The position numbers and the translations under genes are program-made. The notes under the pieces were generated by a model. It saw nothing but the letters and a program-made list of their open reading frames with translations. It was not told the DNA's origin and did no database searches. Of a stretch of 64,000 nt of DNA, positions 1 to 8,367 are shown in pieces; position 1 is the stretch's first letter; each line of letters opens with the position of its first letter. This DNA comes from Chelatococcus asaccharovorans (lineage in GTDB: Bacteria; Pseudomonadota; Alphaproteobacteria; Rhizobiales; Beijerinckiaceae), in contig NZ_QJJK01000011.1 in NCBI RefSeq assembly GCF_003201475.1, positions 186,001-250,000 on the forward strand, in the 5' to 3' direction.

Positions 1-1
1 T

Positions 2-217
2 AAGGTGGGGCGAGCCACACTGACCGATTTCGAAGCGGGAAAGCGGACACCTTACGAGCGCACGCTACGTGATATCCAAGCCGCCCTCGAAGCGGCCGGC
101 ATCATCTTCATCGACGAGGATGCGACCTCCGCAGCAGGCGGCCCCGGCGTCCGTCTCGCGAAGCGGCAGGACGAAGGCATCCGGCCCGACGAGTTGACGA
201 GTGCAAACGATGGGTAG
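2..217 (+). CDS. XRE-family HTH regulator, C-terminal part (cut by window start)
   Basis: The reading frame is open to the window edge, so this is the C-terminal part of a gene starting upstream. The residues read as the end of a Cro/C1-type helix-turn-helix (TLTDFEAGKRTP) followed by a short tail ending in DELTSANDG. The same tail plan (GPGVRL...DEL...NDG) ends the complete XRE protein at 12883-13164, so the two are paralogues. Members of this family are about 70-95 residue DNA-binding repressors. The stop codon lies inside the start region of the next gene, so the two are probably co-translated. Confidence 0.8.
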   Translation, partial: KVGRATLTDFEAGKRTPYERTLRDIQAALEAAGIIFIDEDATSAAGGPGVRLAKRQDEGIRPDELTSANDG

Positions 218-773
218 CATACGAGCCCTAGCGATCTCTATCGTCCCGGCTGTGCTTGCCATAGCAGTGACGACGACGATGGGAGCTGACAGCATGTGGC
301 CCAACTATCCCAAGGGTTCGACCATTGAGATCATTCCCGTTCAAGAATGGCAGCGACCGATTGTGACCGGCGATGTAATCGCCTTCCTTCCGGAACAATA
401 CCGCGCTGTCTGGATCAAACGGGTGGCCGCTGTCGGGGGCGACAAAGTGCAGATGAAAAAGGGCGTTCTTTATGTGAACGACAAGCCCATCGATCGGAAG
501 CGGCTCCCAAATCGCGACTACATAGCTGCTGGGAAACCTAAAAAAGGCGTCGCGTGCTTTTCTGAGCAGGCCCAGGCCGGCCCGTTCGAGGTGTGTGAGA
601 TCGCCGGAGAAACAGGCTACTGGGATACGACCTACGTCAACACTGTCCCGCCCGACTCATATTTCGTTCTCGGTGACAATCGCGACAATTCGACCGATAG
701 TCGGGACGATCGCGTCGGCTTCGTCGACCGCAAGTCGGTTTTAGGTGTGGTGGCGAAATCAACTAAGGCGTGA
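201..773 (+). CDS. S26-family signal peptidase (signal peptidase I / TraF-like)
   Basis: A membrane-anchored serine peptidase of the signal peptidase I type, about 190 residues. Residues about 7-27 form one hydrophobic anchor. Counting from the GTG at 201, the catalytic serine is Ser31 in DSMWPNY and the general base is Lys73 in IKRVAAVGGD. The C-terminal box is VLGDNRDNSTDSR. These are the conserved boxes of the family. Starts are possible at GTG 201 or ATG 210; both overlap the stop of the upstream XRE gene, which suggests translational coupling. The protein is short, as in plasmid TraF or accessory peptidases, so it may be a dedicated processing enzyme rather than the housekeeping LepB. 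No obvious substrate gene is adjacent in this window. Confidence 0.85.
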   Translation: MQTMGSIRALAISIVPAVLAIAVTTTMGADSMWPNYPKGSTIEIIPVQEWQRPIVTGDVIAFLPEQYRAVWIKRVAAVGGDKVQMKKGVLYVNDKPIDRKRLPNRDYIAAGKPKKGVACFSEQAQAGPFEVCEIAGETGYWDTTYVNTVPPDSYFVLGDNRDNSTDSRDDRVGFVDRKSVLGVVAKSTKA

Positions 774-776
774 GCC

Positions 777-1067
777 ATGACCCACCTCGCGAGCCCCCAC
801 GTCCCCATCCGGCCAGAGGAAACCGTGATCACGGCGGAGCATCATTGGCAGGATGATCCTTCGATCATGGAGCGGATGAATTATCTGACTTACGACTACC
901 TCACCAAGATCGCCATTGCTCTCGAGGGATGGGCCGTCCTTTTCCAAGATCCAGCCGATGGCCGCTATTGGGAACTCACGCACCCACTTGGCCACATGCA
1001 CGGCGGAGGCCCGCCCCGTCTTTGCAACATCACTGCTGACGAGGCAGGCAGGCGCTACGGCGTGTGA
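777..1067 (+). CDS. Imm27-like immunity protein
   Basis: A 96-residue protein starting 3 bases after the signal peptidase stop, so it is in the same operon. The C-terminal half follows the pattern I associate with Imm27: a GWxxLFxDPxDGRYWELT block, then HGGGPPRL, then ITADEAGRRYG. Imm27 proteins are predicted to neutralise polymorphic or contact-dependent toxins. No toxin gene is adjacent, so it would be an orphan immunity gene. The family call rests on remembered motif similarity and not on a search. Confidence 0.65.
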   Translation: MTHLASPHVPIRPEETVITAEHHWQDDPSIMERMNYLTYDYLTKIAIALEGWAVLFQDPADGRYWELTHPLGHMHGGGPPRLCNITADEAGRRYGV

Positions 1068-1310
1068 GGCGCAATGAAATCGATGACCCCTCACCCGAGC
1101 CTCTACGTCCCCATAACCCCCGTCCGCGTGCCTAGATGACCTCCACCAGCTTCAAGGCCGCATATGCGCTGCCTACAGCCTCTTGGACTTCCTTCTCAGC
1201 CACGTCACAGCCCGCGCCGGCCCCGCCTCGCACAGCTACAAGATCTCCCGCCGGATAGCGGCGGCACGCCGCGCAGAGCCTCGCCTGGCGAATTGAGCAA
1301 AAGCGACAGT

Positions 1311-1817
1311 TTAGGTGGGTGCTAGACCGACTTCTTTCAGTAATGTCAACGCCGCTTCGAGACGACCGTTGCCTGTCTTACCAGCTTTCCGCACCTTAAT
1401 TTCGGCACGCCAATCAGCGACCTTTTCCTCGAAGGCAAGCCAATGAATAGTGGCCGCGAGCTCAAGAACAGTGGACGTGCAGCCCGCGAACTTTGCGAGT
1501 AAGCGCCTGGCATCCCCGGAACTCAGCGACCCGAGAGTTTCAGGGGCTTTGCTTCGGGTTTTGAACGTGCTGTAAGGTGCCCCATCGTTCAATCGGAAGC
1601 TCACCTCTTCTTCAACTCGGCCCCAGAACTTCGCATCCGTCACAGCGTCCGAAAGCGCTTCAGAATACGGCCCATAGTGGTGATATTCGAACGGTACGTC
1701 GCTCTTCATGCCAAGCCTATCAAGTAGATAGACCACTTTTTGGAGGCGGATGCGGCCAACTAGTGCTCCGTCTGACAACGCAACTACCCCGACCACCAAG
1801 TCATCAAGTTGCGGCAT
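1311..1817 (-). CDS. YwgA-like protein paired with an HD phosphohydrolase
   Basis: A 168-residue protein. The N-terminal region has the sequence GRIRLQKVVYLLDRLG, followed by a YHHYGPYSEAL segment. This matches the YwgA/Panacea-type pattern of a 'kLQKllYL' helix followed by a 'yGPys' turn. The start is placed at ATG 1817 because a GGGAGAG ribosome site sits just upstream. That start overlaps the 3' end of the HD gene by 14 bases, so the two are very likely translated together. Bacillus has an analogous HD/YwgA neighbourhood (ywfO-ywgA, from memory). The function is unknown; a regulatory or antitoxin-like partner role for the HD enzyme is an inference. Confidence 0.6.
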   Translation of the reverse strand: MPQLDDLVVGVVALSDGALVGRIRLQKVVYLLDRLGMKSDVPFEYHHYGPYSEALSDAVTDAKFWGRVEEEVSFRLNDGAPYSTFKTRSKAPETLGSLSSGDARRLLAKFAGCTSTVLELAATIHWLAFEEKVADWRAEIKVRKAGKTGNGRLEAALTLLKEVGLAPT

Positions 1818-3186
1818 GGCTCTCTCCCGTGACATTGAGGACACTTACCCGATCGCTCTCATTAGCAAAGTAATAACGTAGTATTTCTTGCTCTTGATAG
1901 AGGGCCGCCACCGGCTTTGATAAGGATGTGATGTCAACAACCTTCCCTCCATCGCGCCGAATATGAACGCGCTTATGGGGCTTTACAGTTTCTTTGCTCG
2001 GGTCTTTATAGATAGCTAAATTAGCCCGATCCTCGAAGACGGAAACCCCAATCTGATCCTTCATATTTTCGTCGATATATCTGCGTCGGGCTTTATCTGC
2101 CTCTTGTGGATTCACTATATCAATTGTGACACACTTCAGGATTTTCCGGGAGCAGATGCGATCCGCAAAATCTTGAATCTTTCCATTGCCCTTAGCAGCA
2201 GATACCTCCAGCGCATTCCAGACAACTGTGTCGTCGAGCGCGATATATGAATCTAGGTCAGGTGTTGGATTAGCGTAATAAACGCGCAATGGATGATCCA
2301 CTGATACAGGGAGATCAGCCCGCGCACCCTTCGATGCCTCCGCACTGAACGCCAAAAGAAAGGCCGTCAACATCTGCTCGATGCCACGCGTCGTCCTGTG
2401 AAGATACACTTGCGAATAAAGATGAAATCTGGCAAGTATAAAACTTTCCGCTGCCTGAAGAGCTTTTTCCTCGAAAGAGAAGGCTTGGATAGTATCCCCG
2501 TCGGAATCTTCGATGTCCTCCCCACTATTGGCCGGAACATCGACGATACGCAAATTGTCCAGAAGCCATTCGAAATCAATTGCACCGGCACCAGAGCCGG
2601 TCATCATCCTATCCCGTCGAAGGTAATCAAGTCGATCAGCGTCAAACGAGCTGGATACCACTGACGAATAGAGATCCTGTTTCTTGCCGCGCAGCATGGC
2701 CGCGATCTCGTCGGCGACTTCGCCATTTCTACGGAATTTATCCTTTAAGATGCGCCGGATATTCCCGCCTGGCTGACAAATCAGATCTCCCGTCCAATCC
2801 TCATGATCCTTGTATTGATTCTTGGGAAGCCGCACCTTTTCGGCATTTTCGAATGCGTGGCTGAAGGGACCATGACCGAGATCGTGAAGAAGCGCGGCGA
2901 GCAGAGCCGCCCGCTCTCTAGGCTCGTCTCGTTGTGCTTTTGGCACATCACGTTGGGCAACACTCATAAGCTGCCTGGCGAGGTGAAAGACGCCAATTGA
3001 ATGGGCAAAACGAGTGTGTGTGGCGCCGGGATATGTGAACTCTGAGACGCCAAGCTGCTTCACACGCCTGAGCCGTTGGAACTCAGGCGTGTTAATAAGC
3101 TCCCATGCTGTACCATCAACGGGATCATCGAGATCAAAGGTGATGAGGCCGTGAATGGGATCGCGGATGCGTTTTAGGATAGCCAT
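1804..3186 (-). CDS. HD-superfamily phosphohydrolase (YwfO/dNTPase-like)
   Basis: A 460-residue metal-dependent phosphohydrolase of the COG1078 type. It begins with the family signature RIRDPIHGLI. It has the first metal ligand in THTRFAHSIG, the HD pair in LLHDLGHGPFSH, and the downstream FDADRLDYLRRD motif. Relatives hydrolyse dNTPs or other nucleotides. The start at 3186 gives MAILKRIRDP, which aligns with the usual family start; a GTG at 3240 would add 18 residues without a clear ribosome site. It is co-transcribed with, and overlaps, the YwgA-like gene. Base composition is lower in GC than the flanking chromosomal genes, which fits horizontal transfer. Confidence 0.85.
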   Translation of the reverse strand: MAILKRIRDPIHGLITFDLDDPVDGTAWELINTPEFQRLRRVKQLGVSEFTYPGATHTRFAHSIGVFHLARQLMSVAQRDVPKAQRDEPRERAALLAALLHDLGHGPFSHAFENAEKVRLPKNQYKDHEDWTGDLICQPGGNIRRILKDKFRRNGEVADEIAAMLRGKKQDLYSSVVSSSFDADRLDYLRRDRMMTGSGAGAIDFEWLLDNLRIVDVPANSGEDIEDSDGDTIQAFSFEEKALQAAESFILARFHLYSQVYLHRTTRGIEQMLTAFLLAFSAEASKGARADLPVSVDHPLRVYYANPTPDLDSYIALDDTVVWNALEVSAAKGNGKIQDFADRICSRKILKCVTIDIVNPQEADKARRRYIDENMKDQIGVSVFEDRANLAIYKDPSKETVKPHKRVHIRRDGGKVVDITSLSKPVAALYQEQEILRYYFANESDRVSVLNVTGESHAAT

Positions 3187-3240
3187 AACATGGAACAAAT
3201 AGAGAACAAGGGCGCGCTCGGCAAGTGGTTTGATTCTCAC

Positions 3241-3619
3241 TTTCTCATACCATGATCAGCGTGTCCTAGTCGCCCTTCTTCCATCACCATCGGAAGTGGG
3301 AGTCATTCCAGCCCCCACACGCTAGCGATATCTCAGGATGTCGCACACCCGTCATTCTCAATGGCCGGGAGGACCCGCCCGTGAGACATGTTCACAGACG
3401 GGCCGTGGTAGCTGTCAGCCCACATCCTCCACCGCACCCGGCTTGCGCTTGGCCTCGATGGCCGTTGTGTACCCCGACTTGCTGAAGTCGTGGGTATGCA
3501 GATCGAGCCCGGCAGGGACGGCCTGGGGCCGAAGGGAAGAGGCTCCGCGCGAGACCCCAAACGTCCGTCCTTTGCGCCAGGAGCTGTTGGCGATATTGCC
3601 CTGAAGCTCGCCATTGCCC
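3241..3619. other. Intergenic region, possible gene remnant
   Basis: Separates the HD/YwgA operon from the LysR gene, whose 3' end faces it. No intact gene is recognised. A minus-strand frame at about 3415-3600 reads as plausible protein (GLDLHTHDFSKSGY) but lacks a convincing start. It may be a decayed gene end marking the edge of the first accessory segment. Confidence 0.4.
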
Positions 3620-4537
3620 TCACGAATCCTCTGCATGGAGCCCAGCCATCCGGGCTCGCAGGCGCGGCACCGTCCAATCTAGGAAACACCGGACTTTCAG
3701 CGGCAGCATTTCGGCCCGCGCGTAGATGAGGTTGACGGGCAGCGGCTTCGGCGCGAAATCCGGCAGAAGGACCAGCAGTTGGCCTGCCCGTAACTCATCC
3801 GCCACCTGGTAGGACAACACGCGGATGATTCCGAGATCAGCCAGGGCCGCCTGGATGGCCGCCTCGGTCGTATTGACGGCCAACTTTGGGCGCGGCTCGA
3901 TGGCGAAAGCAGCGCTATCGCGACGATAGCGCCATTCCGGGGCGACCGCGAAGCCCTGGAAACTGATGCCGTCGTGCTGTGCAAGATCCTCAGGCTGGCG
4001 CGGCACGCCGCGCCGGGCGAGATAGGCGGGGCTCGCGCAGATGACCCGGCGCACGGTACCCACGCGCGTAGCGATCAGTGCGCTGTCCACCAGGTGCCCG
4101 ATGCGCAGAGCAACGTCGATATGCTGGTCCGTCAGGCTGATCTGCTGGTCCGCCAGCGTCAGGCGCAGGTTGATCTCCGGCTGTTCCTTCAGGAATTCCA
4201 GCGCAATCGGCAATAAATGGTGCTCGCCGAAAGCAATCGGCGCGGTCACATGCAGCCCTCCGCGTAACGCGCCGTAATCTCCTGCGGCCTGGTGCTCCGC
4301 TGCCTCCAGGTCTTCCAGGATACGACGTGATGCGGCGACGAAGGCGCGGCCCTCATCGGTAAGGGCAAGGCCGCGGCTGGAGCGCAGGACGAGCCGGACG
4401 CCCAGATGCGTTTCCAGCTCGCCGACATTGCGGCTCACCGTGGCGAGGGGCTTGCGCAGCCGCCGCGCGCCAGCCGACAGGCTGCCTGCTTCGACAACCG
4501 CCAGCAGTACCGACATCGCCTCGAAACGATCCATCAT
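3620..4537 (-). CDS. LysR-family transcriptional regulator
   Basis: A 305-residue LysR regulator. An N-terminal winged helix-turn-helix (residues about 1-60, with FVAVVEAGSLSA-type spacing and LATVSRNVGELETHLG) is followed by a periplasmic-binding-like effector domain. It is divergent from the exported metallo-hydrolase at 4672 and shares its 134-base promoter region, so it probably regulates that gene. Two adjacent ATG codons (4537 and 4534) are possible starts. The subfamily is the CrgA/DsdC-like group commonly found beside oxidoreductases; the effector is unknown. Confidence 0.92.
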   Translation of the reverse strand: MMDRFEAMSVLLAVVEAGSLSAGARRLRKPLATVSRNVGELETHLGVRLVLRSSRGLALTDEGRAFVAASRRILEDLEAAEHQAAGDYGALRGGLHVTAPIAFGEHHLLPIALEFLKEQPEINLRLTLADQQISLTDQHIDVALRIGHLVDSALIATRVGTVRRVICASPAYLARRGVPRQPEDLAQHDGISFQGFAVAPEWRYRRDSAAFAIEPRPKLAVNTTEAAIQAALADLGIIRVLSYQVADELRAGQLLVLLPDFAPKPLPVNLIYARAEMLPLKVRCFLDWTVPRLRARMAGLHAEDS

Positions 4538-4552
4538 GCCCTTCCGAATTTC

Positions 4553-4596
4553 GGGAGGTTATCTCCCAAATCCGTACGATACTCCCCCAGATCTGG
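4553..4596. promoter_or_regulatory. Palindromes in the LysR/MBL divergent promoter
   Basis: Between the divergent genes there is an inverted repeat GGGAG-N5-CTCCC at 4553-4567 and a perfect 10-base palindrome CCAGATCTGG at 4587-4596. LysR proteins typically bind dyads in such intergenic regions, so either is a candidate operator. No binding evidence exists beyond position and symmetry. Confidence 0.4.
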
Positions 4597-4671
4597 ATGT
4601 CCTACCTTTCGCCTCATCTGGTAGGGCCGGTCGGCTCTCTGCCACGTCCAATGATGAAGAGGGAAGGCCCC

Positions 4672-5673
4672 ATGTCTCCGTTGTCCCGCCGCGCCTTTGC
4701 CAGTGGTCTTCCGCTTGGTCTCTTGGGGGGAGGTGCCCTTGGGGGTGGCTTCATCGGCAGTGGGCTCGCGCCAATCCTCGGCGCGACGCCGGGTCTTGCA
4801 GCCACGCCCGCGGCGCCAGCCAGCGTCACGCCGCTGGCTCAGATCCGCATCGGCCGCTTCACCGTGACGGCGTTGACGGACGGCTTCGCCGACATGCCCT
4901 ACACCTTCTTTCCAGGCCGCACGCCGGCCGAGGTCGAACAGGCTGCGGTTGTGCAGCACACCGCCCGGCCGAGCGGCGTGCGATTCCTGTTCAACCAGTA
5001 CCTGGTCGAGGACGGCGCGCGTCGCATCCTCATCGATGCCGGCCCGGCCGGCTCGATCGGGCAGACCGGCGCGCTGCCGCAGGCGCTCGGCGCGCTTGGC
5101 CTGCAGCGCGACCAGATCGACGCTGTGATCGTGACGCACATGCATCAGGACCACATGGGCGGACTGATCGTCGGAGGACAGAAAACCTTCCCCAAGGCAG
5201 AGCTCTATGTCGACCGGCGCGACGTGAAACACTGGACGGACCCGGCCAAGGCGAACGGCGCTCCCGATTATCTGCAGACCAGCTTCCGCATGGCGGACCA
5301 GCTCGTGCGCCTTTACCCCAAGCTCCAGGCGATCGACGGCGAGCGCGAGATCGCGCGAGGCGTCTCCATCGTCGACCTGACCGGCCACACGCCCGGCCAT
5401 ATCGGCGTACGGATCGAGGATGGCGGGCAGAGCCTCATCATGGTGTCGGACATGCTCTTCCCCGTCGTGCATCCGGCTGCCACCGACGTGGTCTTCCTGT
5501 TCGAGCAGGACCGTCCGGCGGCCCAGGCGATGCGGGACCGCTTCTTTCCGCTGGCCGCTTCGGAAGGCGCGCTGATCGCCGCGACGCATATGCCCTTTCC
5601 GGGGCTCGGCCGAATCGTCTCCGACCGGGGGCAGTTGCGCTGGCAGGTGGCGGACTGGGCGCTTCAAGACTGA
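4672..5673 (+). CDS. Tat-exported metallo-beta-lactamase-fold hydrolase
   Basis: A 333-residue zinc hydrolase. The start at 4672 has an AGGGAAGG ribosome site and gives a twin-arginine signal (SRRAFASG followed by a glycine/leucine-rich stretch to about residue 45). The mature domain carries the metal-binding motif THMHQDHMGG, a DLTGHTPGHIG segment with the next histidine, and a late SDMLFP aspartate. The family includes quorum-quenching lactonases and other hydrolases; the substrate cannot be read from sequence. It is probably controlled by the divergent LysR gene. Confidence 0.88.
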   Translation: MSPLSRRAFASGLPLGLLGGGALGGGFIGSGLAPILGATPGLAATPAAPASVTPLAQIRIGRFTVTALTDGFADMPYTFFPGRTPAEVEQAAVVQHTARPSGVRFLFNQYLVEDGARRILIDAGPAGSIGQTGALPQALGALGLQRDQIDAVIVTHMHQDHMGGLIVGGQKTFPKAELYVDRRDVKHWTDPAKANGAPDYLQTSFRMADQLVRLYPKLQAIDGEREIARGVSIVDLTGHTPGHIGVRIEDGGQSLIMVSDMLFPVVHPAATDVVFLFEQDRPAAQAMRDRFFPLAASEGALIAATHMPFPGLGRIVSDRGQLRWQVADWALQD

Positions 5674-5724
5674 TAGGCGGCTGTAACGGGCCGCCGCTCC
5701 GGGGGACCGTGAGGTACAACCGCC

Positions 5725-6399
5725 ATGAGCAGCAAATATCTCCATATCGCGACGACGCCCTCGGTCGCGGCCGCGCAGGAACATTATGGCAGCGCGGCCG
5801 AGTGGGCGCGGACGGGCGAGCGCGGCCGCTCCGGCGAGAATTTCCAGCGCCAGCGTCTCGGGCCGCCCGAGCGCGAGTTCATCGCCGCGCGCGACGGTTT
5901 CTATCTGGCCAGCGTCTCCGAGACCGGCTGGCCCTATGTCCAGTACCGCGGCGGACCCGCCGGGTTTCTCAGGGTCGTTGACGACGCGACGTTGGGCTAT
6001 GCGGATTTCCGCGGTAATCGGCAGTACATCACCACCGGCAATGTCCAGGCCAATGACCGCGTGTCGCTTTTCCTGATGGATTACGCCCATCGCCGCCGCC
6101 TGAAGATCCTTGGCCGCATGCGTATCATCGATGCGGTCGACGACCCGCCGCTGCGGGATCGGCTGGCGGTGCCAGGCTATACAGACCGCATCGAGCGCGT
6201 CGTCTTGATCACCGTCGAGGCGTTCGACTGGAACTGCCCGCAGCACATCACGCCGCGCTTTACCGAGGCCGAACTGAGGGTGGCGCTTGAACCCATGCGT
6301 GACGAAATGGCGGCGCTGCGGCTGGAGAATAAGCGCCTGCGGCGCGAGCTGCGGACGCGCGCGGCGGTGCCCGGTGGCGACCCAGCAACGTCTACTTAA
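5725..6399 (+). CDS. Pyridoxamine 5'-phosphate oxidase-like FMN-binding protein
   Basis: A 224-residue split-barrel flavoprotein of the PPOX class. It lies 51 bases after the metallo-hydrolase with a GAGGT ribosome site, so it is likely in the same operon. The core block (ARDGFYLASVSETGWPYVQYRGG, then GYADFRGNRQYITTGNVQ) matches the FMN-binding split barrel of PPOX-type proteins. The C-terminus is a charged helix (RLENKRLRRELR) that may form a coiled coil. It is probably an FMN-dependent oxidoreductase; the substrate is unknown. Confidence 0.85.
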   Translation: MSSKYLHIATTPSVAAAQEHYGSAAEWARTGERGRSGENFQRQRLGPPEREFIAARDGFYLASVSETGWPYVQYRGGPAGFLRVVDDATLGYADFRGNRQYITTGNVQANDRVSLFLMDYAHRRRLKILGRMRIIDAVDDPPLRDRLAVPGYTDRIERVVLITVEAFDWNCPQHITPRFTEAELRVALEPMRDEMAALRLENKRLRRELRTRAAVPGGDPATST

Positions 6400-6585
6400 A
6401 TATGCTAGCTCACTTGTATATCGTCGTCAGCCGAAGGTAATATTGATGGTCGGGGCCCCCTGAGGCACCAGTAATTGCCGAAGTTGAATGGAACCGACGA
6501 CGCCTCACGTGGCGGCGCGTTTGGCGCTTTATGTCATTCTCAGCCAGTCAATCTGACACATCAACAATGGCGCGGGAGAATAGAG

Positions 6586-7275
6586 ATGGAAACGTCGTCA
6601 AAAAAATCAAGCGTGCTTCCGACCGGTGGGGGCGCAGCGCTTATGAACCCGTCCGATACACTGGTTCTTCTTCTCGATCATCAGTCCGGGCTGTTCCAGA
6701 CGGTCAAGGATATTCCGGTGGCCGACCTGCGGCGCAATGTGGAGATGATCGCGAGGCTCTGTACGCTCCTGAACATCCCGGTGATCACGACTGCCTCGGA
6801 ACCCGACGGCACCAACGGGCCACTTATGCCGGAGATCCATGAACTCGCCCCTCACGCCGTCTACGTCCCGCGCAAGGGGGAGGTGAACGCCTGGGATAAC
6901 GACGATTTCGTAGCCCAGGTCCGAGCCACGGGCCGCAAGACGCTCGTCATGGCCGGTGTCTGGACCAGCGTTTGCGTGATGTTTCCCGCGCTCGACGCAC
7001 ACGCGGCCGGATACGACGTCTATGCGGTGCTGGATGCGTCGGGCGATCCCAGTGAAATGGTCTCGCGCACATCTCTCGCCCGTTTCGTGCAGGCCGGCGT
7101 GAGACCGACTTCGGCCAATGCGCTGCTGTCGGAACTCCACCGGACCTGGGCGCGTCCCGAAGCGGCCGATCTTGCCTATCTCTACGGCCTCGTCGCTCCA
7201 AACTATGCTGCCGTGATCGAGAGTTATCAGCGCGCGAGGGAAGCGGCCCTGCAGGCGGGCTGTCGCACTGATTGA
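6586..7275 (+). CDS. Isochorismatase-family hydrolase (YcaC-like)
   Basis: A 229-residue cysteine hydrolase. The start at 6586 is chosen for the GCGGGAG ribosome site and because residues before it look non-family. The catalytic Asp is in LLLDHQSGLF (Asp31), the Lys in VPRKGEVNAW, and the nucleophilic Cys in GVWTSVCVMFPALDAHAAGY. The YcaC/isochorismatase-like group has few known substrates. It lies downstream of the PPOX gene on the same strand with a 186-base gap, so it may have its own promoter. Confidence 0.88.
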   Translation: METSSKKSSVLPTGGGAALMNPSDTLVLLLDHQSGLFQTVKDIPVADLRRNVEMIARLCTLLNIPVITTASEPDGTNGPLMPEIHELAPHAVYVPRKGEVNAWDNDDFVAQVRATGRKTLVMAGVWTSVCVMFPALDAHAAGYDVYAVLDASGDPSEMVSRTSLARFVQAGVRPTSANALLSELHRTWARPEAADLAYLYGLVAPNYAAVIESYQRAREAALQAGCRTD

Positions 7276-7659
7276 TTTGCCAGGATCGGCTTGGTTCGAT
7301 ACCGATCGGTGGGCGAGGGCGCGCGCTGTCTCGTCCCCTAAAGAGGGCGAAGGGCAGATCGCGCAGATTTGCGATCTTGGCCGCCAGGGCGCATCCGGGT
7401 GCGCACCGTGCGCACCCCGGAATCGTTGGTGCGCGCCGTGTTTGGCCCAAAGGTGCGTACCTCGGAATCTAGGCTGGAACTAGCGTTTTTTAGGGCTGCC
7501 GCCGCCGCGCAGGCCGGCCGGGTGGTCGGGAAGTACCTTGTGAAACAGGATGTTTCACGGGCGCCGTCGGGTCCTTCCCCGCGGGGGTGCGCACCGCGAC
7601 GGCGAGGCACCCCGAGGAACGGCCGGCTGCAGAATTCTCCCAGAGGGTTCCGCTTCCGC
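7276..7659. other. Palindrome-rich region between convergent genes
   Basis: No credible gene is seen. The region is flanked by two 3' ends, yet holds repeated symmetric sites. GGTGCGCACC occurs at 7398-7407 and 7586-7595, with degenerate versions near 7408-7416, 7428 and 7451-7462. GTGAAAC-N5-GTTTCAC lies at 7540-7558. The latter consists of the two half-sites of a ParB parS site in everted order. Because both flanking genes end here, a partition, replication or integration role is more likely than promoter control. Confidence 0.45.
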
Positions 7660-8367
7660 CTAAACCCGCGGTAACGCGACGCGGCTGACGTCGTTGCTGT
7701 ACCCCATAGAGGCCCACATTGGGGCGTGGCACCCGCCAGGGAGCATCTCGGGAGGTATCAACCTTCGAACGTCATCGTCCTGCATGACGCGCCGCTGCAT
7801 CAGTTCGCGCGCAACTTCCTGGATCGCGCTGAAGATCCGGGGAGTCGTCACGAGATCGATCGCGCGCTTTTCAAAATGCCGATAGAGCGCGATGACCATC
7901 TCGTCGTCATCGTCAGGCCGATCCTGCACCAGCGCCGCGAAGGCGCGGCAATTGTCGCAAGTCCGCGCCTCCCCCGCTCGCGCCGCGGCCAGGTAGAAAT
8001 GGAGATAAGGGGCCTCGGGCCGCCAGATGCGACGGCCGAGCCACCGCTCTGCGGTGTGTCCCGCGACAAGGACGGCGACATGCTCATATGCGAACGTCGC
8101 CCCCGGAGGACGGGCAAGGTTAGCGGAAAAGAGCTGTGCGATATCAACGCCCCGCGACCCGATCGCCCAGCCCAACAGGAGAGCCACGACCGCATGTCCG
8201 GATTCGTGGATGGCGATCGGCCACAGATCAGCTTGTGCGAACTGCGGGGCACGGTTCACCTTGCGGGTGAAGGCACCCTCGCCTTCTACCGCCAGCGGCT
8301 CAGGTGGTGGCGCGTCGCCGGCGAAGGGCTCCCTGCAACGCGCGCAGCATGATGGGCCGCACGTCAT
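7660..8367 (-). CDS. Stand-alone M41 (FtsH peptidase-domain)-like protein
   Basis: A 235-residue protein without an ATPase domain. It has a zinc-protease signature IAIHESGHAVVALLLG (His54, Glu55, His58). This is followed by VLVAGHTAERWLGRR, the counterpart of the 'GraAEel' block of FtsH, and a later CDNCRAFAALV segment where FtsH has its third metal ligand Asp. The N-terminus is cysteine-rich (CxxCC..C). The start ATG overlaps the stop of the upstream coiled-coil gene in an ATGA, so the two are translationally coupled. It closes a run of unknown genes that looks like part of a mobile element. Proteolytic activity is inferred from motif only. Confidence 0.65.
   Translation of the reverse strand: MTCGPSCCARCREPFAGDAPPPEPLAVEGEGAFTRKVNRAPQFAQADLWPIAIHESGHAVVALLLGWAIGSRGVDIAQLFSANLARPPGATFAYEHVAVLVAGHTAERWLGRRIWRPEAPYLHFYLAAARAGEARTCDNCRAFAALVQDRPDDDDEMVIALYRHFEKRAIDLVTTPRIFSAIQEVARELMQRRVMQDDDVRRLIPPEMLPGGCHAPMWASMGYSNDVSRVALPRV

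Noticed and set aside
4534-6246. Open frame of 570 codons on the minus strand
   Set aside because: Covers the metallo-hydrolase and PPOX genes, which have family motifs; its composition is that of a shadow.
7539-7558. A functional parS site
   Set aside because: Half-sites are present but in everted order (outer ends facing inward), so it does not fit the parS consensus; kept only as an observation.
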